Below are positions 31,276 to 39,502 of a stretch of DNA of 50,472 bases, piece after piece. The DNA lies in assembly GCF_030149505.1 (NCBI RefSeq), contig NZ_JASBRN010000039.1:1-50472 (forward strand), read 5' to 3'. The notes below the pieces were generated by a model. It worked only from the letters and a program-made list of their open reading frames with translations, was not told where the DNA came from and did no database searches. Source of the DNA: Nocardioides sp. GTDB lineage: Bacteria; Actinomycetota; Actinomycetes; Propionibacteriales; Nocardioidaceae. The position numbers and the translations under genes were made by a program. Position 1 is the stretch's first letter; each line of letters begins with the position of its first letter.

Positions 31276-31728
31276 GTGCCACTCTCGGAAGAGGAGCTGC
31301 GACTGCTCGAGCAGATGGAGCGCGCCCTCTCCGAGGAGGATCCCAAGTTCGTCTCCACCCTGCGCGGCACCTCGCTGCGCAAGGCCGCGCGGCGTCGCGC
31401 GGTGCTCGCCGGGGTCGTCTTCGTCCTCGGCATCGTGCTCCTGATGACCGGTGCGGTCATCAACCTGTGGCCCGTCGGCCTCGCCGGCTTCGTGGTCATG
31501 CTCGGCTCCGCCACCCTCGGCCTCAACGCCCTGCGCGGCCAGGCCCAGGCCGCGTCCGCTCCCGCCGCCCCGGCCGGTCGTGCCGCCGGCTCCGGCTTCA
31601 CCGTCATCGACGGTGGCCGCCGCGGTCGCGCCGGCAAGGCCAAGGGTCGCCCCCGCTCCAGCGGTTCCTTCATGGAGCGCGTCGAGGAGCGGTGGCGTCG
31701 TCGCCGCGAGGAGAACGGCGGCTTCTGA
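31276..31728 (+). CDS. DUF3040 family membrane protein
   Basis: Protein of 150 residues opening PLSEEELRLLEQMERALSEEDPKFV (split here as residues 2-26), the DUF3040 signature, where the acidic helix precedes two transmembrane segments (about 41-62 and 65-85). The C-terminal half is an Ala/Pro linker ending in a basic tail (RRGRAGKAKGRPR, then EERWRRRREEN), likely cytoplasmic and able to contact nucleic acid or lipid. Function unknown; an M. tuberculosis DUF3040 member (Rv2169c, as I recall) also lies close to mraZ. GTG start has GGAGG 4 nt upstream. A strong terminator follows. Confidence 0.88.
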   Translation: MPLSEEELRLLEQMERALSEEDPKFVSTLRGTSLRKAARRRAVLAGVVFVLGIVLLMTGAVINLWPVGLAGFVVMLGSATLGLNALRGQAQAASAPAAPAGRAAGSGFTVIDGGRRGRAGKAKGRPRSSGSFMERVEERWRRRREENGGF

Positions 31729-31732
31729 CGCG

Positions 31733-31763
31733 CGTGGGTGATCGACGTCGGAGATCACCCACG
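31733..31763. terminator. Bidirectional terminator between DUF3040 and the transglutaminase gene
   Basis: CGTGGGTGATC (31733-31743) and GATCACCCACG (31753-31763) form a perfect 11-bp stem with a 9-nt loop, 5 bp after the DUF3040 stop. The two flanking operons converge here. Confidence 0.8.
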
Positions 31764-31773
31764 ACCCTGTCGG

Positions 31774-31822
31774 GTCGAGCGAGCACGCGGCTGCGGGACA
31801 CAGCCGCGCCGCGTGTCGAGAC
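31774..31822. repeat. REP-like imperfect palindrome
   Basis: GTCGAGCGAGCACGCGGCTG and CAGCCGCGCCGCGTGTCGAGAC (ends at 31822) form a long imperfect hairpin around a 7-nt loop. The TCGAG...CTCGA-flanked form resembles interspersed palindromes frequent between convergent genes of Nocardioides-like genomes. Confidence 0.5.
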
Positions 31823-31852
31823 CCTGCCGTTCCCGGCCGCCCTGGCCTGCGA

Positions 31853-34192
31853 TCAGCGGGCGTGGTCCACGAGCTCCCGCTCGACCGCGGGCGCCGCGTG
31901 ACCCGAGACCCGGGTCGGACGCAGCAGCGTCCGCGGTGCCCACGCCGCCCTGCGTCGTACGCCGTCCGCGGCCGTGGCCTGCAGGCCGGCCAGCACCGCA
32001 GCACCCAGGGGCTGCCAGTCGCCGGCGGTCGCGGTGTCCCCGGCGCGGGAGTAGCGCGACCGCTCCAGCGCGACGACCAAGGTGTCCAGCGCCGCGACGG
32101 ACTCCTGCGACCCGGCCAGGTGCGGCTGCAGCCCCCCCGCGGTCTCCCGCAGCGAGCGGCCCTCGGGCCATGGCACCCCGAGGTCGAGGGCGCTGTCGCG
32201 CAGCTCGGCCCACACGTGCTCGGGGCCTCCGGCCAGCCGCTGACGACGCCGACGGTCCCGCCAGGCCCGGGGGCTGACGGCGAGCCCGACGAGCAGCAGG
32301 AGCGCGGCGGTCCAGGCCAGCACGGTGCCGACCCACGACGGCACGCCGCCGGTCTCGGTGGCGGACCCGGTCCCGGCCTCCGGGGTCTCGGTGGGCTCCG
32401 CGCTCGGCTCCTCGTCGGCCGGGCCGCCGGGGGCCGCGGTGTCGTCCTGGGGGCGTCCGCCGGGGGTGATCGGCTCCTCGACCGGACCGTCGACGCTCTG
32501 CCGCGTGTAGGTCGGCACGCCGCTGGCGCGGTCGGCAGGCGTGGGCTCGAAGCGCACCCAGCCGGCGCCGGCGATGAAGAGCTCGGGCCAGGCGTGCAGG
32601 TCGTAGGCGGAGTACTCGAAGACTCCGCGCTCGACCTCGTCGGGGACGAGGAAGCCGACCGCGACCCGCGCGGGGATGCCGAGCTGGCGCGCCATCACGG
32701 CCATGGCCGCGGCGAACTGCTCGCAGTAGCCGACCCGACCCCCCTCGTCGGTGGAGAGGAAGGAGACCAGGTCGTCGGTGCCGTTGCCGGGCGGCACCTG
32801 GTCCAAGGAGTAGGTGAAGTTCTCGCGGAACCAGTCCTGCAGCGCGACCGCCTTCTCGAAGCGGGTCGGGGCGGAGGCGGTCACGTCATTGGCCAGCTGC
32901 CGGATGATCGCCGGCATGTCCGGGGGCAGCTCGGTGAAGTCCGCGGAGACCTGGCCGGCGGAGGTGCCGGCGTCGGCCAGCTCCTGGGCGGAGAGGTCGA
33001 GCTGCACCCCGGTCATGGAGTAGCGCAGCCCGGAGGTGTCCAGGTCGTCGTCGGCGGCCAGGAAGTCCATCGTCTCGACGTCGTAGCGCCAGTCGCCGTC
33101 GGCGCGCACGGTGGTGACCGGCGCCATCGTCGGCAGCCAGGTGGAGCGGAAGTCCTCCAGCACCTCGACGTCGTAGTCGAAGGTGGTGCGCGGCACGTCG
33201 GGGTCGACCCCGGTGAGGTCGGGCACGCGTCCCTCGGGCCGGTTCTCGGTGGGGATCTCCCGGTCCCCGGAGCTCCACTCGTTGGCCGTGAAGCGCGAGA
33301 GCACCGAGATCCGCAGGTACGACGGGTCGGGGTCGTCGGTGCGCATCCGCAGCAGCGGGACGTCCTGGCCGCGGTTGAGGTCGCGGCGCAGGTCGACCAT
33401 GGGGTTCTCGATCTCGATGCCGTCCCCGCCACCGGTGCCGCGGCCGATGTCGAGCAGCTGCACGTCCAGGGTCGGGATCGCCAGCGGCACCACCACGGCC
33501 AGCGCCGTCGCGGTCAGGCCGACCGTGGCCGCGCCCAGGCGCACACCGGCGCTCTGCAGCGCCGGGGCGCTCGCGGCGCGGTCCTCGCCGTCGAGGGCCC
33601 GGCCCCACCGGCCGACCGTGGCGGCCTCCTGGCGGAAGAGCAGGACGAGGAAGCCCAGGGCCGAGAGCGCGAAGACCCACCACGTGAGCTCGGTGCCGAC
33701 CAGGCCGACGGGCAGGCTGTAGATCGTCAGCAGGGGGATGCCCGCGAGCGGGGTGCGTCGCAGGCCGGCGGCGAGGAGGTCCACCAGGAGCAGGCACAGC
33801 AGACCGCCACCGATGAGCAGGGGGGCGACGTCGGCCTCCGACGTGGGGACCGGCGGGGCGAAGGCCTGGGCGCCCTCGACCGCGAGGTCGACCGCGGCCC
33901 GCAGGTCGGTCCAGGCGCCGCCGATGGGCACCGGCGAGCCGCTCACGGCGTAGCTGGCGACCATCCCGCCGAGCAGGGTCTGCAGCAGCAGGACCCCACC
34001 GGTGCCGATGCGTGCGGCGCGGCCGAGCCCGCCGACGCCGGCGACGACGACCGCCAGGACGACCAGCGGGACCAGGAAGGTGGCGGGCCGGTCGGTGAAG
34101 CCGCGCCAGGACAGCAGCGTCACCCACGTCGTGGCGGCCGCGAAGCCGGCGGTGGTGAGGGCGGCCCCCGGGCTCGGGGCGGGCCGGCTCAT
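31853..34192 (-). CDS. TgpA-type membrane transglutaminase-like protein
   Basis: Membrane protein of 779 residues. The N-terminal third has about seven helices (first near 11-30), a DUF3488-type region, then an extracellular transglutaminase-like domain with RVGYCEQFAAAMAVMARQLG (catalytic Cys) and SAYDLHAWPELFIAG (catalytic His and following acidic residue). A Thr/Glu/Pro-rich linker (about 590-625) leads to one more helix and a cytoplasmic C-terminal DUF4129-like region. In related operons TgpA, DUF58 and MoxR work together; TgpA itself is needed for viability in Pseudomonas, but its substrate is unclear. ATG overlaps the DUF58 stop by 4 nt. Last gene of the operon. Confidence 0.9.
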   Translation of the reverse strand: MSRPAPSPGAALTTAGFAAATTWVTLLSWRGFTDRPATFLVPLVVLAVVVAGVGGLGRAARIGTGGVLLLQTLLGGMVASYAVSGSPVPIGGAWTDLRAAVDLAVEGAQAFAPPVPTSEADVAPLLIGGGLLCLLLVDLLAAGLRRTPLAGIPLLTIYSLPVGLVGTELTWWVFALSALGFLVLLFRQEAATVGRWGRALDGEDRAASAPALQSAGVRLGAATVGLTATALAVVVPLAIPTLDVQLLDIGRGTGGGDGIEIENPMVDLRRDLNRGQDVPLLRMRTDDPDPSYLRISVLSRFTANEWSSGDREIPTENRPEGRVPDLTGVDPDVPRTTFDYDVEVLEDFRSTWLPTMAPVTTVRADGDWRYDVETMDFLAADDDLDTSGLRYSMTGVQLDLSAQELADAGTSAGQVSADFTELPPDMPAIIRQLANDVTASAPTRFEKAVALQDWFRENFTYSLDQVPPGNGTDDLVSFLSTDEGGRVGYCEQFAAAMAVMARQLGIPARVAVGFLVPDEVERGVFEYSAYDLHAWPELFIAGAGWVRFEPTPADRASGVPTYTRQSVDGPVEEPITPGGRPQDDTAAPGGPADEEPSAEPTETPEAGTGSATETGGVPSWVGTVLAWTAALLLLVGLAVSPRAWRDRRRRQRLAGGPEHVWAELRDSALDLGVPWPEGRSLRETAGGLQPHLAGSQESVAALDTLVVALERSRYSRAGDTATAGDWQPLGAAVLAGLQATAADGVRRRAAWAPRTLLRPTRVSGHAAPAVERELVDHAR

Positions 34193-35427
34193 CGCCCGAC
34201 CCCGGTGCCGACGCGGTTGCCGAGCTCCTGCCACGCCGGGTCCAGCGCGTCCTGGGGGCCGAGCGCCACCGCGCGCCAGCCCTGGGAGGCCAGCAGCGGC
34301 GCGGCCGAGCCTGTGGGGCGGCCGGTCCAGGCGTCGACGTCCAGGGCGATGGCCAGCGGCGTGGCGGTGTGGGACTGCATCCGGCGCAGCACGGGGGCAT
34401 CGGCCTCGCCGATCGCCCCGAGGACGGCGACCACGAGGCCGCCGTGGCCGGGCTCGGAGAGCCAGCGGGCGTCCAACCGGGTCGCGCTGGTGGGCTGCAG
34501 GACGGCGAGGGACTCCAGCAGGGGAGCGGTGTTGCGGTCGGCGTCGCGGTCGTGCCAGAGCGCGTGCTCGGCCGCGTCGGCGGTGACCAGGCGCACCTGG
34601 TAGCCGCGGTGGGCCAGGTGGGTGGCGACCGAGGCGGCGACGCTGACCGCCGTCTCGAGGGAGGAGGCCGGCCCCTGGCCGCGGTGGGCCTCGGCCCGGT
34701 TGTCGACCACGATCGTGGCCCGCGCCTGCCACGGTTGCTCCTCGCGCCGGACCATGAGCTCGCCCATGCGTGCCGAGGAGCGCCAGTGGACCCGGCGCAG
34801 GTCGTCGCCGCGGCGGTACTCGCGCACGGTCACGTCCTCCGCGCTGCCGGTGGCGAAGGAGCGGGGCCGCTGGTCGCCCGAGCCGTGCGAGGAGCCGGAG
34901 AGCCGCACCGGGGAGAGCGGGACGGTGCGCGGGGTGACGGTCAGGAAGGTGGTGGTCTGGAACGCGCGGCCGAGCTCGACCAGGCCGAACGGGTCGGTCA
35001 CGCGCACCTGCATCGGCCCGATCTCGTGGCGCCCGCGCAGGTCCGAGCGCACCTGGTAGGAGACCTGCCGGTGCCAGCCGCTGCGCACGCCCTCGAGCAC
35101 GAACCGGGGGCGGCTGCCCAGGGCGTACGGCACCCGGTCCTCCAGCAGCAGCACGCCGCTGGGGGTGCGGCCCTCGTTCGTCAGCGACAGCGTGACCCGG
35201 GCGGCCTGCCCGGCCGCGACCAGGCCCGGGGTCACGGTGCGCACCAGCGCGAGCCGGTAGCGGCTGCGCCCGAGGAGCAGGGCGGTGACCAGGGGGAGGG
35301 CCAGGACCAGGACCCCGACGCGGGTCAGCGCCGGCTGGCCCAGCAGCACCGCGCAGACCACCGCCGTCACCCCGGCCGCGACGAAGGCGCGCCCGCGCAC
35401 GGTCAGGCCGGCCAGAGCCTCGCGCAC
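34189..35427 (-). CDS. DUF58 domain-containing membrane protein
   Basis: Protein of 412 residues with two N-terminal helices (about 12-31 and 36-55), then an extracytoplasmic beta domain including VTDPFGLVELGR (143-154), and the DUF58 core with VREYRRGDDLRRVHWRSSAR (about 200-219), the family's diagnostic block, followed by a vWA-like half (ATIVVDNRAEAH with a degraded MIDAS). DUF58 proteins pair with MoxR AAA ATPases, which probably remodel them. GTG start at 35427. It sits between moxR and the transglutaminase gene in one operon next to dcw. Confidence 0.9.
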   Translation of the reverse strand: MREALAGLTVRGRAFVAAGVTAVVCAVLLGQPALTRVGVLVLALPLVTALLLGRSRYRLALVRTVTPGLVAAGQAARVTLSLTNEGRTPSGVLLLEDRVPYALGSRPRFVLEGVRSGWHRQVSYQVRSDLRGRHEIGPMQVRVTDPFGLVELGRAFQTTTFLTVTPRTVPLSPVRLSGSSHGSGDQRPRSFATGSAEDVTVREYRRGDDLRRVHWRSSARMGELMVRREEQPWQARATIVVDNRAEAHRGQGPASSLETAVSVAASVATHLAHRGYQVRLVTADAAEHALWHDRDADRNTAPLLESLAVLQPTSATRLDARWLSEPGHGGLVVAVLGAIGEADAPVLRRMQSHTATPLAIALDVDAWTGRPTGSAAPLLASQGWRAVALGPQDALDPAWQELGNRVGTGVGR

Positions 35428-35454
35428 CTCAGTGGCTCCCGAGCGCCCGGACCA

Positions 35455-36432
<978 letters not shown>

Positions 36433-36672
36433 AGCTGGGTCCTCCCGATGGGTCGTCACGCCTCGCTCCACCGTAGGCGGTCGCGGCAAGAAGCAACGTA
36501 GCCGCCGGCCGGCGCAGGGCTGTGACGCGCGGGGTCACGGGTTGGTTGCGATCCGGCGCCGAGGGCTGCGGTGCAGGAGGCCGGGCCCGTGCTGGCGACC
36601 CCGGCTGGCGGCCGCGGGGGAGCGGGGTGGCAGAGGGGGGAGCGACGTGGAGCAAAAGGGGGTGGAAGGTGG
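36433..36672. other. Divergent moxR-mraZ gap, upstream part
   Basis: No gene is supported in this 240-bp part of the 319-bp gap. It is GC-rich with purine-rich runs towards mraZ (for example GTGGAGC near 36646). The mraZ promoter and operator follow at 36673. Confidence 0.5.
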
Positions 36673-36700
36673 TTGACGGTGGAGCGAAGTGGAGTAGAGT
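36673..36700 (+). promoter_or_regulatory. mraZ (dcw) promoter
   Basis: TTGACG (36673-36678) and TAGAGT (36695-36700) are 16 nt apart. Transcription would start near 36707, about 45 nt before mraZ, within the MraZ repeats. Confidence 0.55.
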
Positions 36701-36714
36701 GGGGGAAAGTGGAG
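36679..36714 (+). promoter_or_regulatory. MraZ operator: four GTGG(A/G)G repeats with 10-bp period
   Basis: GTGGAG, GTGGAG, GTGGGG and GTGGAG start at 36679, 36689, 36699 and 36709. MraZ is known to bind clusters of TGGG/GTGGAG-like direct repeats spaced about one helical turn apart in its own promoter. The array covers the -10 box and start site, predicting autorepression. Confidence 0.75.
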
Positions 36715-36751
36715 GAGCCAGGAGGTTCCTGACCGTCAGCGGAGGTGCCCC

Positions 36752-37177
36752 GTGTTCTTCATGGGCACGTACACGCCGAAGCTCGACGAGAAGGGCCGCC
36801 TCTTCCTCCCCGCCAAGTTCAGGGACGCGCTTGCGGAGGGCCTCGTGATCACCCAGGGACAGGACAACTGCCTCACGGTGTGGCCCGAGCAGACGTTCAT
36901 GGCCGAGGCGGCGCGCGCCCAGGCGACGCCCATGACCAACAAGGACGCCCGCGACTACCGCCGCGTGCTCTTCGCGGGGGCCGAGCAGGGCACGCCGGAC
37001 AAGCAGGGACGCATCGGCATCCCGACCTTCCTGCGCGCCAGCGCCGGTCTCGAGCGCGACGTCGTCGTGGTCGGGGTCGGGGACCGCGTGGAGATCTGGG
37101 CTCCGCAGCGCTGGGAGGAGTACTCCTCCGGGGCGCAGGCCAAGTTCGCCGAGCTCGACGAGTCGAGCGGCGAGTAG
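36752..37177 (+). CDS. mraZ: Division/cell-wall cluster transcriptional repressor MraZ
   Basis: AbrB-like regulator of 141 residues with two tandem MraZ repeats, each with a DxxxR motif: LDEKGRLFLPAKFR (11-24) and PDKQGRIGIPTFLR (about 81-94). It assembles into rings that bind the repeat operator upstream and control the dcw operon. GTG 36752 is supported by GGAGG 6 nt upstream; the ATG three codons later is an alternative. First gene of the dcw cluster here, divergent from moxR. The C-terminal end EYSSGAQAKFAELDE matches family length (about 143). Confidence 0.95.
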   Translation: MFFMGTYTPKLDEKGRLFLPAKFRDALAEGLVITQGQDNCLTVWPEQTFMAEAARAQATPMTNKDARDYRRVLFAGAEQGTPDKQGRIGIPTFLRASAGLERDVVVVGVGDRVEIWAPQRWEEYSSGAQAKFAELDESSGE

Positions 37178-37204
37178 TCCCCACCGGCGCTCCACCCACG
37201 CTCC

Positions 37205-37231
37205 ACCAGCAGGACCAGCAGGACCAGCAGG
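37205..37231. repeat. Three perfect copies of ACCAGCAGG
   Basis: The 9-bp unit is repeated head to tail just after the mraZ stop codon, followed by a partial fourth copy (ACC). Confidence 0.8.
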
Positions 37232-37317
37232 ACCCCCGAGCCGCACAGCACGGACGCACCAACTGAACAACGGGACACCGCAGGGCCTGGTCTCGGCCCG
37301 CTCCACCCCCCTTCTGC

Positions 37318-37368
37318 GACACCTTCCCCGGCCGCAGACGGACCGTCTCTGGGACACCTTCCCCGGCC
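37318..37368. repeat. Duplicated 16-mer GACACCTTCCCCGGCC
   Basis: Perfect copies at 37318-37333 and 37353-37368, 35 bp apart, flank the AGACGG palindrome. The spacing is close to, but not exactly, a whole number of helical turns. Confidence 0.75.
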
Positions 37369-37487
37369 CCAGATCACGAGCACACGGAGCGGGCAGGGAC
37401 CAGGCCCGGCGGGATCCCGCAGCAGAGCAGCACCGCAGAGCAGCACCGCAACCCCCACAGCAGCAACCACACGAACGGGTCGAGACG

Positions 37488-37640
37488 ATGAGCAGCACGC
37501 ACGCGCCCACGCCGGCGCCGGCCGCCGAGAGGCGGGTCCGTCACCAGGCCCGCGACGCGGCGACGCTCATGGTCTTCTCGCTCGCGACGTCCGTGGGAGC
37601 CGCCACCGCGCTGGCGCTGCTCTCGAGCCTGGGCCGCTGA
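37488..37640 (+). CDS. Small single-pass membrane protein between mraZ and rsmH
   Basis: A 50-codon ORF from ATG 37488. It begins with a Pro/Ala lead, then a basic segment ([13 protein letters not shown]) and one hydrophobic helix ([21 protein letters not shown], residues about 28-48). Its stop is 1 nt before the rsmH GTG, so the two are probably translationally coupled; rsmH lacks its own clear ribosome-binding site. Codon third positions are G/C-rich as in its neighbours. I do not recognise a family. Similar short ORFs could easily be missed by gene finders. Upstream GGTCGAG is a weak ribosome-binding site. Confidence 0.6.
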   Translation: MSSTHAPTPAPAAERRVRHQARDAATLMVFSLATSVGAATALALLSSLGR

Positions 37641-37641
37641 C

Positions 37642-38721
37642 GTGCCGGCCCCCCTGCACGTCCCGGTGCTGCTGGACCGGGTCGTGGCACTGCTGGCACC
37701 CGCGCTGGAGCGCGACGAGGACCGCACGGCATGCCGGGAGCGGGTGCTCGTCGACTGCACCCTCGGCCTCGGCGGGCACTCCGAGGCGGTCCTGGTCCGC
37801 CTCCCGCACAGCCGGGTCGTCGGCATCGACCGCGACCCGCAGGCCCTCGCCCTGGCCGGCGAGCGGCTGGCCCCCTTCGGCGACCGCTTCACCGGCGTCC
37901 ACGCGGTGTACGACGAGATCCCCGACGTCCTCGAGGAGCTCGGCCTGCCCGAGGTCGACGCGGTCCTCTTCGACCTCGGCGTCTCCTCCATGCAGCTGGA
38001 CCGCCGCGAGCGCGGCTTCGCGTACGCCGAGGACGCCCCGCTCGACATGCGGATGGACGGCTCGACCGGTCCCACCGCCGCGGACGTGCTCAACACCTAC
38101 TCGGTGGGCGAGCTGACGCGGGTGCTGCGCGACTACGGCGAGGAGAAGTTCGCCCGCAAGATCGCCCAGGCCGTCGTGCGCCGCCGCGAGAGCGAGCCGT
38201 TCACCACCTCGGGCCCGCTCGTCGAGCTGCTGTACGCCGAGATCCCGGCCCCCGCCCGTCGTACCGGCGGTCACCCGGCCAAGCGCACCTTCCAGGCGCT
38301 GCGGATGGAGGTCAACGACGAGCTCGCGGTGCTGCGACGTGCGCTCCCGGCGGCCATCGACGCCATCGGGGTCGGCGGCCGGGTCGTGGTGGAGTCCTAC
38401 CACTCCCTCGAGGACCGCCTGGTGAAGCAGGCCTTCACCGCCGCCACGCGGTCCGAGGTGCCGCCCGACCTGCCGTTCGTGCCCGAGGGGAGCGAGCCGG
38501 CCCTTCGCCTGGTCACCCGCGGCAGCGAGCAGGCCGATGCTGCCGAGATCGCCGAGAACCCGCGGGCGGCCTCGGTCCGGCTCCGGGCGGTCGAGCGGGT
38601 CCGGCCGGCCGAGCGGCCCACCGGGCGCCCGACGTCGAGGTCCAGCAGCAAGCCCGGCAAGGCCACCAGCACGTCCACGAGCAGGTCCACGAACAGGTCC
38701 ACGAACAGGGGAGTCGCCTGA
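37642..38721 (+). CDS. rsmH: 16S rRNA (cytosine-1402-N4)-methyltransferase RsmH
   Basis: SAM-dependent methyltransferase of 359 residues that modifies C1402 in the ribosomal P-site. [10 protein letters not shown] (6-15) is the family opening; [14 protein letters not shown] (about 38-51) binds [13 protein letters not shown] and [16 protein letters not shown] are diagnostic, as are [17 protein letters not shown] and [15 protein letters not shown]. Beyond about residue 325 the protein has a basic Ser/Thr/Arg-rich tail with repeated [13 protein letters not shown], encoded by short tandem DNA repeats; it is not part of the fold. GTG start; the stop overlaps the next ATG by 1 nt. Confidence 0.95.
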   Translation: MPAPLHVPVLLDRVVALLAPALERDEDRTACRERVLVDCTLGLGGHSEAVLVRLPHSRVVGIDRDPQALALAGERLAPFGDRFTGVHAVYDEIPDVLEELGLPEVDAVLFDLGVSSMQLDRRERGFAYAEDAPLDMRMDGSTGPTAADVLNTYSVGELTRVLRDYGEEKFARKIAQAVVRRRESEPFTTSGPLVELLYAEIPAPARRTGGHPAKRTFQALRMEVNDELAVLRRALPAAIDAIGVGGRVVVESYHSLEDRLVKQAFTAATRSEVPPDLPFVPEGSEPALRLVTRGSEQADAAEIAENPRAASVRLRAVERVRPAERPTGRPTSRSSSKPGKATSTSTSRSTNRSTNRGVA

Positions 38722-39422
38722 TGCCCAGCCCCGCCACCCTGCGCCAGCGCGCTCCCCGTCTCGCGGGAGCCGCCGTCGAGCGGGCCCGCCTCACCGTGGT
38801 GCCCCGGGCCGAGACCCGGGCCGCCCGCCTGCCCTTCGTCTCCCTCGTCACCGTGCTGCTGCTCGGCGGCGTGGTGGGGCTGCTGCTCTTCAACACCTCG
38901 ATGCAGCAGTCGGCCTTCACCGCCACCTCGCTGGAGCAGCGGGCCGCGGTGCTCTCGGCGCGCCAGGAGTCGCTCGGCATGAAGCTGGAGCAGTTGCGCG
39001 ACCCCCAGGAGGTCGCCCGTCGGGCGCAGCAGCTCGGCATGCGCGTCCCGGCCGCCCCGCTGTTCCTCGACCTCTCCGACGGCTCGGTGGCCGGCGACCC
39101 CGCCGGTGCGCAGGTCCTCGCCCCCGTCCTGCTGGAGGCCAAGGCCCCGCCGCTGCCCGCGGAGCTCGCCCCCGCGACGCGGGTGGTCCAGCCGCCCGAG
39201 GGCACCCTCAGCGGTGACCGGGGCAACGGCAACGGCAACGGTGAGGGCCGGGCCGACGACCGGGCCGACGACCGGGGCGACCGCGAGGGCCGGGGCGATG
39301 GGCGTGGCGACGCTGCGAGGTCCGACCGCGGCGGTAGGAATGGGGAGGCGTCCTCGGACCGCGACCGCGGTGGAGACCGGGAGCGCCGCGACGACCGCGG
39401 ACGCTCGGGCCGCGACCGCTGA
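38721..39422 (+). CDS. FtsL-like cell-division protein with a long charged tail
   Basis: Bitopic protein of 233 residues at the ftsL position (rsmH - ftsL - ftsI). A basic cytoplasmic lead (1-37) precedes one helix (about 38-57, LPFVSLVTVLLLGGVVGLLL), then a coiled-coil region LEQRAAVLSARQESLGMKLE (71-90) and AQQLGMRVP, the FtsL/DivIC pattern that recruits the septal synthase with FtsB and FtsQ. Normal FtsL is about 100-150 residues. Here residues 165-233 form a low-complexity external tail of Arg, Asp and Gly with repeated RADD, RGD and RDRGG units. ATG overlaps the rsmH stop. Confidence 0.8.
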   Translation: MPSPATLRQRAPRLAGAAVERARLTVVPRAETRAARLPFVSLVTVLLLGGVVGLLLFNTSMQQSAFTATSLEQRAAVLSARQESLGMKLEQLRDPQEVARRAQQLGMRVPAAPLFLDLSDGSVAGDPAGAQVLAPVLLEAKAPPLPAELAPATRVVQPPEGTLSGDRGNGNGNGEGRADDRADDRGDREGRGDGRGDAARSDRGGRNGEASSDRDRGGDRERRDDRGRSGRDR

Positions 39423-39502
39423 CCCACCCTCCGGACCACCGCCGACCGGCAGAGACCACCGGCAGAGACACCATCCAGCACCCGAGCACCCCGAGGACAC
39501 CC

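Larger units (their letters stand above)
37178..37487 (+). other. Long mraZ-to-small-ORF leader region
   Basis: 310 bp without a supported gene inside an otherwise tightly packed operon. It contains a 9-bp tandem repeat, a duplicated 16-mer and a palindrome AGACGG-A-CCGTCT (37336-37348). It may hold a second promoter or an RNA element; no known riboswitch is recognised. Confidence 0.5.
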
